From NCBI RefSeq assembly GCF_034651555.1, contig NZ_JAYEEQ010000002.1:186001-250000 (forward strand): a stretch of 64,000 nt of DNA. The letters run 5' to 3'. Positions 6,983-16,456 of the stretch are shown in pieces. Made by a program: the position numbers and the translations under genes. Numbering within the stretch: position 1 is the first letter of the stretch; each line of letters begins with the position of its first letter. The notes beneath the pieces are model-generated. The model searched no databases, had not been told where the DNA came from, and was given only the letters and a program-made list of their open reading frames with translations. The stretch is from Aurantibrevibacter litoralis. Lineage in GTDB: Bacteria > Bacteroidota > Bacteroidia > Flavobacteriales > Flavobacteriaceae.

Positions 6983-9079
6983 TTATTTTTGAAGCAACTC
7001 TTTTAACTCATCTATCTTTCGACCTAAATCTAAAATGGCATTGGCATAGCGTGTATCCCATTCTTTTAGGCGATCTGATGCAGACAAGGCAATTTCATAT
7101 TCCAATCCGGGTAACATCCATGAAGCATATCCACTAAACGGATCTGAAGCTGCATATAATGACCGATACCATTTTCCAAAATACATCCCTTTCTCGTCTA
7201 TAAAACTTTTTTCTAAAGCTAAAAGCCGTGCATTAATTTCCTTAAGTCGTTTCTTAGATAATTTATTTTGTAAGGATGCTTCCAGTGCATCTTGCAGCTG
7301 CTTTGCCTGCTCCGTTAGCTGGGTAATAGCCTGTTTGGATGCGGAAAACCCGCCAAAGTTGGCATCGTAGGCCTGTACCTTTTTTTCGACATTTTCAAAA
7401 TGCAGTTTTAGGTCGGTAGCATAGCGAGGCACATCATAGGGAATAATGTCTGCATTTGCCAGCCTCAAGGTCATGATGCCTACCAGCTGCGCTACAGCCG
7501 GGCCAAAAGTAAAACTTGGATCTACAAAGCGCTCGTAATACGCAAAGCTATCATAATTGGAATGGTATAAAGAAGGGCCGCTTGTTCCTGCATTTAGCGA
7601 GGGCACCCCTACATGCATGTAAAATGCGATATGATCCGATCCGCCACCCAAATTTCCAATTTTAGGCTCTTTGTGTTCTTCTCCTTTCCAGACCTCAAAA
7701 ACCGATTTTTCCGAGTTCGGATAGGGCACTTCTTTGGCCGCTTCCATAATAAGATTTTTAAGTGTGGGAGAGGATGCAGCACCAAAGGTGGTACCGGCAA
7801 CACCCCCATCAAAATTTAAATATGCCACCGCTTTGGCGTTGAGCTCGTCGCGCATTTGCTCTACCCATTCAGCAGAACCAATAACACCGTGCTCTTCGGC
7901 ATCCCAATGCGCAATAAGGATGGATCGTTTTGGTTTATGACCGTCCTTAGCCAGTTTACCCAAGGTTTCGCTTAAACTCAGCAACATTGCTGTACCACTA
8001 TTTGGATCTGTAGCGCCAAAGCCCCAAGCATCGTAATGACAGCCCAGGATGATCCACTCATCCGGAAAATCGCTTCCTTTTAGAGTACCTACCACATTGT
8101 TTACCCGCACAAAATCGCGCTTCTGATCTACCATCAGCCTAACTTTCAAGGCATTACCACCATCCAATCGATACGTAAAAGGCAAGCCGCCTTGCCAATC
8201 CGAAGGTACCGCCGCACCCTTCATTTGTGCGAAAATTTCTTGAGCAGCGCCATAGGAAATTGGGGTCACGGGAATGGTATGCATTTTTGTATCCTTAGGA
8301 TCTAAGCGTTTTATGTTCACTTTTCCGTCTAAGGGCAAGGCCGGTTCAAAAGGCGTAAGTGGATCGCCCGTAAAATCTTCTGTTAATACAGAGCCCCGTT
8401 GAATGGTAGTTTCGCTAAAATAAGCACCTTCCGGATACACCAACCCTTTGGCATAACCGCTGTCTTTTGGATCGGTGTAAATAATAAGTCCGACCGCTCC
8501 ATATTCCTCCGCAAATTTGGCCTTATGCCCTCTGAAATTTCCACCATAACGGGCAATAACAATATTACCCGCTACTCGTATGCCTAACTTTTTTAACTTT
8601 TCAAAATCTTCCTTTCGACCGTAATTGGCATAAACGACTTGGGCCGTAACATCGCCACTTCCCGAATACGCATTCCATCCTTTCCAAAGTGTGGGATCGG
8701 AAGAAAACGGATCTTCTTCTAATACAGCTTCCTGCTGGTTTAAGGTCTTCGAAATGGGCGATACTATTTCAATAGCCGAAGTACCCGGTTCTTTAGACAT
8801 ATAAACGTCATAAGGATATAATTCAACCTCCCATCCGGCACGTGCCATTGTGTGCGCCATATAATCGCGAACCGCTTCATTAGCCTTACTCCCGGCGACA
8901 TGCGGTTTTTCGGTAAGCTTTATTAAATGATTTTTAAATGCATTCGGATAAACAGTTTCCATAAAAAGGGTTTCTAGTACTTTCTCTTTGTCATAAGAAG
9001 CCGAAGAAAATCCATCCAATTGTTGTGCATAGGTAAATAAGGTGCTTGCCAACGCAATGCTTAGAACTACTTTTTTCAT
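6983..9079 (-). CDS. M28 family zinc peptidase, glutamate carboxypeptidase II-like
   Basis: A 698-residue secreted protein with signal peptide MKKVVLSIALASTLFTYAQQ. It has the three-domain layout of the GCPII/transferrin-receptor group: a protease-associated insert (about 130-290), the M28 catalytic domain (about 330-560) and a helical dimerisation domain (about 590-698). Co-catalytic zinc ligands are present: His in LGCHYDAWG, Asp in ATDPNSG, the Glu pair in DAEEHG, Asp in NFDGG, and His in YHSNYD. It should remove C-terminal acidic residues from peptides in the periplasm. It is divergent from msrA. Confidence 0.9.
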   Translation of the reverse strand: MKKVVLSIALASTLFTYAQQLDGFSSASYDKEKVLETLFMETVYPNAFKNHLIKLTEKPHVAGSKANEAVRDYMAHTMARAGWEVELYPYDVYMSKEPGTSAIEIVSPISKTLNQQEAVLEEDPFSSDPTLWKGWNAYSGSGDVTAQVVYANYGRKEDFEKLKKLGIRVAGNIVIARYGGNFRGHKAKFAEEYGAVGLIIYTDPKDSGYAKGLVYPEGAYFSETTIQRGSVLTEDFTGDPLTPFEPALPLDGKVNIKRLDPKDTKMHTIPVTPISYGAAQEIFAQMKGAAVPSDWQGGLPFTYRLDGGNALKVRLMVDQKRDFVRVNNVVGTLKGSDFPDEWIILGCHYDAWGFGATDPNSGTAMLLSLSETLGKLAKDGHKPKRSILIAHWDAEEHGVIGSAEWVEQMRDELNAKAVAYLNFDGGVAGTTFGAASSPTLKNLIMEAAKEVPYPNSEKSVFEVWKGEEHKEPKIGNLGGGSDHIAFYMHVGVPSLNAGTSGPSLYHSNYDSFAYYERFVDPSFTFGPAVAQLVGIMTLRLANADIIPYDVPRYATDLKLHFENVEKKVQAYDANFGGFSASKQAITQLTEQAKQLQDALEASLQNKLSKKRLKEINARLLALEKSFIDEKGMYFGKWYRSLYAASDPFSGYASWMLPGLEYEIALSASDRLKEWDTRYANAILDLGRKIDELKELLQK

Positions 9080-9239
9080 GAAAGATGCTTTTAATGTTCG
9101 TTACGGTAGAAAAGTGAACCATACAAATAGTTCAACCTTGCTCAAATATACCATATCCAAACTTAGTGTAAAACTTTTTTCAACGCACTTCACCAAGAAT
9201 TTGTATATTGATTAAAATAATTGCTAAAAAATCTGAAAA

Positions 9240-9929
9240 ATGAAAATTATATGGTTGATGGCACTGTCCATCGCAGTATTGATTGGCCATAGTTGTAAGC
9301 CCACCCACAAAGAACAGCTAGAACATACCGGTATGGCAGAAAATGCAAGTGAAGCAACCGTAACCCTGGTGCCGCAAGATTTAAGTAATTTTGAAACTGC
9401 ATACTTTGCCAGTGGCTGTTTTTGGTGTGTTGAAGCTATTTTTGAAAGTGTAAAAGGCGTAAAAGAAGTAATTTCGGGCTATTCCGGAGGCAAGGAAAAA
9501 AACCCAACCTACGAGGATGTGGCTTATGGCAAAACAAGCCATGCGGAAGCCGTAGCGGTGTATTACGACCCCAAGGAAGTCTCCTTTCTTACATTGGTTC
9601 AAGTATTTTTTGGTTCGCATGACCCTACCAGTCTTAATCGCCAAGGCCCGGATCGCGGCACGCAGTACCGCTCTATCGCATTTTATAAAAATGCGCAAGA
9701 AAAACAAATTATTAATACCTATCTAAAAGCTTTGGAGGATCAAAATGTATATCCTAAACCTATTGTTACAGAGGTTACGGCATTCGAAATCTTTTATCCG
9801 GCAGAAGACTACCATCAAGATTTTGAAAAAAACAATCCGAACCACTCTTACATTCAAAATATATCGGTACCGCGCTTTAACCGATTTAAAGCCAATTTTT
9901 CAGGATATTTAAAAGAGGATGTGCATTGA
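9240..9929 (+). CDS. msrA: Peptide-methionine (S)-S-oxide reductase, exported
   Basis: A 229-residue MsrA that reduces methionine-S-sulfoxide in oxidised proteins. The catalytic motif GCFWCVEAIFE is intact, as are the YSGG and DPTSLNRQGPDRGTQYRS regions. The N-terminus is a likely lipoprotein signal with the lipid-accepting cysteine at C19 (IGHSC), so the enzyme probably sits in the periplasm on a membrane anchor, unlike cytosolic E. coli MsrA. No fused MsrB domain is present. It is a single-gene unit followed by repeat copy C. Confidence 0.92.
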   Translation: MKIIWLMALSIAVLIGHSCKPTHKEQLEHTGMAENASEATVTLVPQDLSNFETAYFASGCFWCVEAIFESVKGVKEVISGYSGGKEKNPTYEDVAYGKTSHAEAVAVYYDPKEVSFLTLVQVFFGSHDPTSLNRQGPDRGTQYRSIAFYKNAQEKQIINTYLKALEDQNVYPKPIVTEVTAFEIFYPAEDYHQDFEKNNPNHSYIQNISVPRFNRFKANFSGYLKEDVH

Positions 9930-10158
9930 AAAAATGTAGCTAATTTTGCGAATAGACAGGTAAAGACTTAGGAGCCTATAAACACTAGGTTATTGAATTG
10001 GACTCACGAAGGCAAACAAACGAAGTTTAGTTCTGAAACAATATTTGGAATTATATAAGCATACCCATACTCCTGCTTGTTCCTAAATTCTCTTGAGTCA
10101 CTTGCGCAAATTTGCCCTTTGTGCGCGAAATAAATACCGACATTTTTTGAAATCGAGC

Positions 10159-10356
10159 AATAAAAAATTTCTTGAAACTGACTACCCCCGAAGCAAGCCA
10201 TAGGGGTATTTCGCCAGTTTCATTTTGGCCTTTGGACCAAAAACCGAAATTTTGTATTTTACCTCACCCGGAACTGCAAAAAGGCAGTTCCGACCTCTCC
10301 AAAGGAGAGGTAAATATGAAACCTCGACCCAAGGGTCGCGGAATCTTTAGATTGAA
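10159..10356 (+). repeat. Multi-hairpin dispersed repeat, copy C
   Basis: Third copy of the family. The third and fourth stems are identical to copy A. The second stem has one change (GGACC in the right arm), and the fifth reads CCTCGACCC with GGGTCGCGG, keeping only the inner six pairs. It occupies the middle of the gap 9930-10476 between msrA and the DUF2911 gene. The rest of that gap shows no gene; CCAAG/CTTGG at about 10397-10412 forms a small hairpin. Confidence 0.9.
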
Positions 10357-10476
10357 TACAGCTTTAAAAACAAGAGGCACTTGCAACTAAAATATTCCAA
10401 GATAAACCTTGGGCAATCCCAGTAATATTAAAATGGATTCACTAATTTAGTTTTCCCTATTCCTAAATTAGTTAAA

Positions 10477-11031
10477 ATGAAAATTGTTAAATGGATCATT
10501 ATAATTGCAAGCATAATAGCACTACTGTTTTACTTTGTGGCGTTGCCCATTATGCGAGAACAGACAAAAAAACACAGTCCTCAAAGAACCGCATCGTATA
10601 CTAAAAATGGTTTAGAAATTGTCGTAAATTACAGTAGCCCATTTAAAAAAGGGCGGATTATTTTTGGGGAGTTAGTGCCCTACAACGAGGTTTGGCGAAC
10701 GGGAGCCAATGAGCCCACGGTGTTTAATACAAAAACAGATCTAAACATTCAAGGTGAAAAGCTCGCAGCAGGCACCTATTCTGTATGGACTATTCCGGGT
10801 GAAAGTCAATGGCAATTTATTTTAAATAAAGAAGTCCCCGATTGGGGTGTTGCCATGAATACCGGAAAATCGAGCCGGAATGAAAAATATGATGCCTTAA
10901 CCGTAGCAGTACCCACCGAAAAATTAGATCCTTCTGTTGAAAATTTCACCATTGCCTTTGAAAATGAGGGTCAACTCTACCTCATCTTTGCGTGGGATAC
11001 CATTAAAATAAGCGTTCCTATTAATCCATAA
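10477..11031 (+). CDS. DUF2911 domain protein, membrane-anchored
   Basis: A 184-residue protein with an N-terminal membrane anchor (residues 5-25) and a DUF2911 domain covering about 35-180. Family landmarks are VNYSSPFKKGR, the VWRTGANEPT segment and the AGTYSVWTIP strand. The fold is a small beta-sandwich facing the periplasm; its role is unknown. It ends two bases before the TTG start of meaB, so the two genes are probably co-transcribed, although I know of no functional link. Confidence 0.85.
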   Translation: MKIVKWIIIIASIIALLFYFVALPIMREQTKKHSPQRTASYTKNGLEIVVNYSSPFKKGRIIFGELVPYNEVWRTGANEPTVFNTKTDLNIQGEKLAAGTYSVWTIPGESQWQFILNKEVPDWGVAMNTGKSSRNEKYDALTVAVPTEKLDPSVENFTIAFENEGQLYLIFAWDTIKISVPINP

Positions 11032-11033
11032 GT

Positions 11034-12071
11034 TTGGCAATCAAAAAAAATATTAATCCGGACCGAATTACCAAAATAAAATCGCTAAGAAAGCATTCCC
11101 CTGCGGTGTCCATGCTTCTTAAAGAGCTGCTAAACGGTAATGAAACGGCTCTATCAAAAGCCATTACCGTATTGGAAAGCACCAGAAAGGTGGACATCCC
11201 AAAGGCAGAAAAAATTATTGAACGTTGTCTGTCTCAAAAAAAAGATTCCATTCGTATTGGCATTACGGGGCCGCCGGGTGTGGGTAAAAGCACCTTTATA
11301 GAATCTTTTGGAAAACACTTGTTGACATTAGGTAAAAAAGTAGCTGTACTAGCCATAGATCCAAGTAGTAGTATTTCTAAAGGAAGTATTTTGGGCGATA
11401 AAACCAGAATGCAAGAATTGGTAAAGCATCCCAATGTGTTTGTAAGACCTTCGCCTTCCGGCGACACCTTGGGTGGAGTGGCTCGAAAAACGAGGGAAAC
11501 GATTATGCTTTGCGAAGCTGCCGGCTATGATATAATTTTAATTGAAACTGTAGGCGTAGGTCAGAATGAAATTGCAGCGAATAGTATGGTCGATTTCTTT
11601 TTGGTATTACAGTTGCCCGGTGCCGGCGATGAACTGCAAGGAATAAAACGCGGTATGATGGAAATGGCCGACGCGATCGCCATTAACAAGGCCGATGGGG
11701 AGGCTAAAAAAATGGCGACAATAGCTCAACGAGCGTTTAGCAGAGCCCTGCATTTATTCCCGCCTAAAGAAAATGGTTGGGTGCCTAAGGTTGTATTGTG
11801 CTCAGCTCAAGAAAATGAAGGAATAGCCGCAATTTGGGATATGATCAAAAATTTTGAGACGCTGACCAAAACCAACGGCCATTTTGAAATACAAAGAAAA
11901 TCGCAAAACAAATTTTGGCTATTGCAAACCATAGATACTGAAATTAAAAATAAATTTTACCAGAACACGCATGTACAAACTCATTTAGACACCGTGGTGA
12001 ATGCGGTAATGAATAATGAAATTTCTCCTTTTGCAGCCGCAAAAAAGCTTTTAGATTTGGCATCAAAATGA
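11034..12071 (+). CDS. meaB: Methylmalonyl-CoA mutase-associated GTPase
   Basis: A 345-residue G3E-type GTPase that loads and protects the adenosylcobalamin cofactor of methylmalonyl-CoA mutase. The P-loop GPPGVGKST is near residue 80, the switch region includes DPSSSISKGSILGDKTRM, the second motif is ETVGVGQ, and NKADG gives guanine specificity. The C-terminal helical dimerisation arm is complete. TTG start at 11034; no better ATG fits the family N-terminus. Its partner enzyme is encoded at 54059-57611, so chaperone and mutase are unlinked here. Confidence 0.93.
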   Translation: MAIKKNINPDRITKIKSLRKHSPAVSMLLKELLNGNETALSKAITVLESTRKVDIPKAEKIIERCLSQKKDSIRIGITGPPGVGKSTFIESFGKHLLTLGKKVAVLAIDPSSSISKGSILGDKTRMQELVKHPNVFVRPSPSGDTLGGVARKTRETIMLCEAAGYDIILIETVGVGQNEIAANSMVDFFLVLQLPGAGDELQGIKRGMMEMADAIAINKADGEAKKMATIAQRAFSRALHLFPPKENGWVPKVVLCSAQENEGIAAIWDMIKNFETLTKTNGHFEIQRKSQNKFWLLQTIDTEIKNKFYQNTHVQTHLDTVVNAVMNNEISPFAAAKKLLDLASK

Positions 12072-12117
12072 ATATAGCCAAGGCTGTAGAAAGAACAAAA
12101 ACCTAGATAAAGTTCGT

Positions 12118-12125
12118 TATCTTTG
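12118..12125 (+). promoter_or_regulatory. -7 promoter box of the glycosyltransferase operon
   Basis: TATCTTTG fits TAnnTTTG and lies 88 bp before the GT2 start, in the 142-bp gap after meaB. The -33 element is not clear. Confidence 0.5.
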
Positions 12126-12213
12126 CCTTGAAAAAGCCCTCAATGCAACAAAGTATTGGCCCACAAAAACCATCAGAAAACAGCAGGCTGTTTATAGTAA
12201 CTAACTTTTACAA

Positions 12214-12927
12214 ATGAATTACGAATTTACCATCATCGTTCCCGTATACAACGAAGAGGACAATTTGGAGCGGGTTGAAAGGGAACTTAAAAGCTACCTT
12301 ACAGTGGCCACCAAAAAAACAAAGATCCTCTTTATCAATGATGGTTCCAAAGATCAGAGTCAGGCTTTAATTGAAACCATTTGCAAACGAAGTCAAGGTT
12401 TTCATTTTGTTCAATTCGCCAAAAACTGTGGCCTTAGTGCCGCTATAAAAGCTGGTTTTGACCATGTAGACACGCCTTTATTGGGTTATATTGATTCGGA
12501 TTTGCAAACAACACCGGAAGATTTTAATCTACTTTTAAAGCACATAGGCCCGTATGATTTGGTTACAGGGCACCGAGCAGATCGTAAAGATTCGTTTGTT
12601 AAAAATCTGTCGTCGCGTATTGCAAACGGAATACGACGCGCCTTTACCCATGACGGTATGGACGACACCGGTTGCCCTCTGAAAGTGATAAAAACAGACT
12701 ATGCAAAACGCATTCCAATGTTTCGCGGCTTGCATCGGTTTTTACCCGCCATGATATTGCTGCAACAAGGAAAAATAATTCAAATCCCAATTCGGCATTT
12801 TCCGAGAATGGCAGGCACGGCCAATTTTGGGGTTTGGAATCGGTTACTTGGTCCTTTAATGGATTGTTTTGCTTATTTGTGGATGAAACGGAAATACATT
12901 AATTACCAAGTAGAAAAAATTGGCTAA
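12214..12927 (+). CDS. Family 2 glycosyltransferase (polyprenyl-phosphate sugar synthase type)
   Basis: A 237-residue inverting GT-A enzyme. Landmarks are IIVPVYNEEDNLE at the nucleotide-binding strand, the INDGSKD loop, and the metal-binding DSDLQTTPED near residue 90. No C-terminal membrane helices are present, so it resembles dolichol/undecaprenyl-phosphate mannose synthase or ArnC without its membrane tail. It would transfer a sugar from a nucleotide donor to a lipid phosphate at the inner membrane face. It directly abuts the LAB_N gene (stop at 12927, next start at 12928), first in a four-gene operon. Confidence 0.88.
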   Translation: MNYEFTIIVPVYNEEDNLERVERELKSYLTVATKKTKILFINDGSKDQSQALIETICKRSQGFHFVQFAKNCGLSAAIKAGFDHVDTPLLGYIDSDLQTTPEDFNLLLKHIGPYDLVTGHRADRKDSFVKNLSSRIANGIRRAFTHDGMDDTGCPLKVIKTDYAKRIPMFRGLHRFLPAMILLQQGKIIQIPIRHFPRMAGTANFGVWNRLLGPLMDCFAYLWMKRKYINYQVEKIG

Positions 12928-13566
12928 ATGGCAGAATGGCTTATTTACGCAATCGGATTTTTAGCGCAACTCCTGTTTTCTAGTCGAATGCTGGTACAAT
13001 GGGTAATTTCGGAAAAAAAGAAAAAGGTGCTTACCCCTCGGCTTTTTTGGCAACTAAGCCTACTAGCCTCCTTCCTACTCTTTGTGTACGGTTGGCTGCG
13101 CAATGATTTTGCCATTATGCTTGGGCAAGCCATTACCTATTTTATCTATATCCGAAATATTCAACTGCAAAACGAATGGACCAAATTACCCTTATTTTTT
13201 CGAATATTTTTGTTGATTTTCCCCGTATTGATTCTACTCTACGGCTACAACAACAATACGTATGATATCCGTAATTTTTTTAATAATGACCATATACCGC
13301 TTTGGCTGCTGCTACTGGGCAGTGTTGCCCAAATTATTTTCACATTTCGATTTGTGTACCAATGGCTCTATTCCGAAAAAAAGAAATCTTCTAGCCTTCC
13401 CTTCGGATTTTGGTTTTTAAGCCTTTTGGGGGCTTCATTAATTCTTACGTATGCCATTTTTAGAAAAGATCCCGTACTTTTTGCCGGACATACGCTAGGA
13501 TTAATTGTATATATCCGTAACTTATTTATACTTAAAAACGAAGCCCATGAAGTGGTTGGAAAATAA
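12928..13566 (+). CDS. Tandem LAB_N domain membrane protein
   Basis: A 212-residue protein made of two copies of the LAB_N domain (N-terminal domain of some lipid-A-disaccharide synthases), at about 5-75 and 127-200, joined by another hydrophobic stretch. The copies share QWxxSEKKK, then FWxLSLL, YxxxR and a closing YIRN. LAB_N belongs to the same broad fold group as SWEET/PQ-loop transporters, and a 3+3 helix duplication fits that. Flanked by a polyprenyl-sugar synthase and an ArnT-like transferase, it is a candidate flippase for the lipid-linked sugar; this role is inference. Confidence 0.82.
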   Translation: MAEWLIYAIGFLAQLLFSSRMLVQWVISEKKKKVLTPRLFWQLSLLASFLLFVYGWLRNDFAIMLGQAITYFIYIRNIQLQNEWTKLPLFFRIFLLIFPVLILLYGYNNNTYDIRNFFNNDHIPLWLLLLGSVAQIIFTFRFVYQWLYSEKKKSSSLPFGFWFLSLLGASLILTYAIFRKDPVLFAGHTLGLIVYIRNLFILKNEAHEVVGK

Positions 13567-15190
13567 TCCGATATGGGTCATTTTATTTGCGGTTCTAACC
13601 GTTTATGTGATTCATTTGGATCTAATTCCGGTGAGTATCATGGAAGCCCGAAATTTTATCACAGCGCGCGAAATGGTTACCGACGGAAATTGGCTTCTAA
13701 CCACTATGAACCAATTGCCTCGGTACGAAAAACCGCCATTACCCAGCTGGATTACTGCCTTTTTTGGCGGTATTTTTGGAATAAATCATTTGGCAGTCCT
13801 ACGCCTGCCTACAATGTTAATGGCCTTTGTTTTAGGTTTCGGTGCGTATAGACTTTCCTTAGAAATGCTTCAAAATAGAAGGCACGCTTTACTAAACGCC
13901 CTCATTGTACTCAGCTCCTTTTACGTCATTGTAATTACCATAGAAGCACCATGGGATATCTACACGCACGCCTTTATGCTGATGGGTATTTATTTCCTCT
14001 ATCGGTTTTTAACCTCCCCTAAGGGTATATGGTCATATGCGTTAGGAGCCGGACTTTGCGTTGGCCTGTCGTTTATGAGCAAAGGGCCAATATCGCTGTA
14101 TGCCTTGCTGTTGCCTTTTCTTTTTTCCTTTGGAATAGTTTATGGCTATAAAGGCCGGGTGGTGCAACAAAAACGACTTCCTTTGGTCTGTATGCTTCTT
14201 TTGGCCACCATCACAAGTATGTGGTGGTTTCTTTATGTGCGTATGGCCGATCCGCAGGCGTTTATTGCCATTACTGAAAAAGAAACCGCAAATTGGAGTA
14301 GCTATAATGTACGGCCATTTTATTATTATTGGTCTTTTATAGTACAAAGCGGAATTTGGACGATTCCCGCCCTGATGGGGTTGATGTATCCCTACCTTAA
14401 AACCAGAGTGCGTCATCCAAAAGAATATCTATTTACCCTATTATGGACGGTATTTTCTCTGGTGCTTCTTTCTGTAATCCCGGAAAAAAAAACGCGGTAT
14501 TTAGTGCCGGTATTGATTCCTTTGGCCTTGAACACAGGTTTTTACGTTGCTTTTGTAATTCAAAATTTTAATAAGGATATGGCTGCCAAAGAACGGGTGC
14601 CGGTGTACCTACATTTTATCCTTTGGAGCACGGTCTGTTTAGCCTTCCCTCTAGTGGCGTACTTGGTTCTCAAAAATGGATTAGATGGCTATTGGGGCTA
14701 TTATGTGTTGGCCTCAATTTCGCTATGTATCTTAGGAATTGTAATGCTAATACACGTAAGGAAAAAGCAACTTTTTAAAGCCTTTTTGCTCACCATCGGA
14801 TTAGTTGCCTTGCTTAAACTAACTGCATTACCTTTAATTGGTGCACTAGAAAAAAATACAGATTATCAAAATATCTCAGAACTTGCTGCATCAGACTTTG
14901 CCAAACAAACAGCGATTTACGCCTTTGGAGAAATAGCCCCGGAAATGATTTGGAACTACGGTACTTGGCTTCCTGTTTTAAAAGGAGTTGAAGAAATTAC
15001 AATACCGGAGGGCGATGTATTTGGCATTTTGGTTGTTCCATCAGAAGAAAATGAATTTAAGCGTATCTTTGATCCTGAATATACGTACCACTTAAAAACG
15101 GTTTACGACCTAAATTATAATACCCATCCGGGTACTAAAGGACATAAAAACCGTCTGGTAAGCTATTTGTACACTGTTAAAAAAAGATAA
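13547..15190 (+). CDS. Family 39-type (ArnT-like) lipid-linked sugar transferase
   Basis: A 547-residue polytopic membrane protein of the ArnT/PMT superfamily. The first periplasmic loop carries the catalytic acidic pattern MEAREF-like (SIMEARNFITAREM), followed by YEKPPLPSW, a hallmark of ArnT-type enzymes. About 12 hydrophobic helices and a short C-terminal periplasmic domain follow. Such enzymes move a sugar from undecaprenyl phosphate to lipid A or another acceptor outside the inner membrane. I chose the ATG at 13547 (MKWLENNPIWV); it overlaps the preceding gene by 20 bp. The sugar cannot be read from sequence. Confidence 0.88.
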   Translation: MKWLENNPIWVILFAVLTVYVIHLDLIPVSIMEARNFITAREMVTDGNWLLTTMNQLPRYEKPPLPSWITAFFGGIFGINHLAVLRLPTMLMAFVLGFGAYRLSLEMLQNRRHALLNALIVLSSFYVIVITIEAPWDIYTHAFMLMGIYFLYRFLTSPKGIWSYALGAGLCVGLSFMSKGPISLYALLLPFLFSFGIVYGYKGRVVQQKRLPLVCMLLLATITSMWWFLYVRMADPQAFIAITEKETANWSSYNVRPFYYYWSFIVQSGIWTIPALMGLMYPYLKTRVRHPKEYLFTLLWTVFSLVLLSVIPEKKTRYLVPVLIPLALNTGFYVAFVIQNFNKDMAAKERVPVYLHFILWSTVCLAFPLVAYLVLKNGLDGYWGYYVLASISLCILGIVMLIHVRKKQLFKAFLLTIGLVALLKLTALPLIGALEKNTDYQNISELAASDFAKQTAIYAFGEIAPEMIWNYGTWLPVLKGVEEITIPEGDVFGILVVPSEENEFKRIFDPEYTYHLKTVYDLNYNTHPGTKGHKNRLVSYLYTVKKR

Positions 15191-15873
15191 TGGGTAAGGT
15201 TACAACTTTAGAAAAAATAGGGTATTGCCTTTTGGCTGTTGTGATTATTTTAGGCAGTTATCTGGGTTTTACGGACGAAACTTTCTTTAACACTCAATTT
15301 GCGCAAGAAGATGGCCCTATAGAATGGGGTACCGCAATCCTGTTATTTGCAATTAGCATGTTGTCACTGTATCGACTTACCACCCTGAATACGTTTAAAA
15401 AATGGCTTTGGAAATTGGGTACTCTTGTGTTTGTGGTACTTTTCTTTTTTGCCGCAGGGGAAGAAATTTCTTGGGGACAACGCATTTTTGGGGTAGCATC
15501 TAGCGATTTCTTTTTAGAAAACAACGCGCAGGGCGAAACCAATTTGCACAATCTTGTGGTGGGAGATAAAAAACTGAATAAAATTATTTTCAGTCAATTG
15601 CTAACGGTGGTGATGGTTATTTACCTTGTTATAACCCCTATACTTTATCGAAAATGGTCTTGGTGCAATAACATGGCCAACCGTTTTGCAGTACCCATCG
15701 TACAATGGCATCATACCATTGCTTTTTTTGTAACCACCCTATTGGTAGCCCTTAATCCGGCAGATCGAAAGTGGGAGGTCTATGAAATGGCCTTTGGGTT
15801 ACTATTTTTTATCATTTTTCTTAATCCCTTAAATGCGGAAACGTTTAAAAAAAAGAAGCCTAATACCGTCTAG
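15190..15873 (+). CDS. Unknown polytopic membrane protein (GEEISWGQR family)
   Basis: A 227-residue protein with about six hydrophobic segments. The central conserved block, AAGEEISWGQRIFG near residue 90, is followed by GETNLHNLV and a later QWHH, so two glutamates and several histidines lie at membrane boundaries; this could be a metal-dependent membrane enzyme. I do not recognise a named function. Its ATG overlaps the GT39 stop by one base (TAATG), so it belongs to the same operon and probably the same pathway. It is convergent with the PAP2 gene, overlapping its 3' end by four bases. Confidence 0.7.
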   Translation: MGKVTTLEKIGYCLLAVVIILGSYLGFTDETFFNTQFAQEDGPIEWGTAILLFAISMLSLYRLTTLNTFKKWLWKLGTLVFVVLFFFAAGEEISWGQRIFGVASSDFFLENNAQGETNLHNLVVGDKKLNKIIFSQLLTVVMVIYLVITPILYRKWSWCNNMANRFAVPIVQWHHTIAFFVTTLLVALNPADRKWEVYEMAFGLLFFIIFLNPLNAETFKKKKPNTV

Positions 15874-16454
15874 TTCTTTGGTGCTACGGCTTTAGTATCC
15901 TCGATAAACTTTAGGAATAATCGCGCAAAAATCCAACCCAGTAGCGCACCTACTCCAATTCCGGAAAGCATATCTAACGGAAAATGTACCCCTATATAAA
16001 TGCGACTGTAGGCCACCAAGAACGCCCATAAAAGGATGAAAGCACGAAAATAGCGAACGTCTTTCCCCAAAATGTGTACAAAGAAAACAGCTACCGCTGT
16101 GGCGTTGGCGGCATGAGCCGAAAAATATCCATAGCGACCGCCACAAGAAGCCTTCACCAAGCGCATGAGACCGTTAAGAGAAGCATCATAACAGGGGCGC
16201 AAGCGATGCGTTCCCAATTTTACAAAACTCGAAAATTGGTCGGTAACCAAAATAAGTAGTGTCACCGCCACCAATAGTACCAAAAACCTTTTAAGACCTA
16301 AACTTCGATAAGACAACCAAGCCAATAGCACATACACAGGTAGCGAGCCCCAAGTCTTGGTAATCCATAACCAAAAACCATCCCAGGTACTACTTCCCAA
16401 ATTATTGAGAAACAGGAACAATTCCTTATCTAAATGAAGTAACTCGTTTAGCAT
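15870..16454 (-). CDS. PAP2 family phosphatase
   Basis: A 194-residue membrane phosphatase with about five to six helices. The three PAP2 motifs are visible: KLGTHRLRPC (KxxxxxxRP), a divergent second motif YFSAHAANA in place of PSGH, and SRIYIGVHFPLDML (SRxxxxxHxxxD), which keeps the catalytic His and Asp. Enzymes of this class dephosphorylate undecaprenyl diphosphate, phosphatidylglycerophosphate or lipid A (LpxE/LpxF). Convergence with the sugar transfer operon favours lipid A or lipid-carrier processing, but the substrate is not decided by sequence. Confidence 0.85.
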   Translation of the reverse strand: MLNELLHLDKELFLFLNNLGSSTWDGFWLWITKTWGSLPVYVLLAWLSYRSLGLKRFLVLLVAVTLLILVTDQFSSFVKLGTHRLRPCYDASLNGLMRLVKASCGGRYGYFSAHAANATAVAVFFVHILGKDVRYFRAFILLWAFLVAYSRIYIGVHFPLDMLSGIGVGALLGWIFARLFLKFIEDTKAVAPKN

Positions 16455-16456
16455 GC

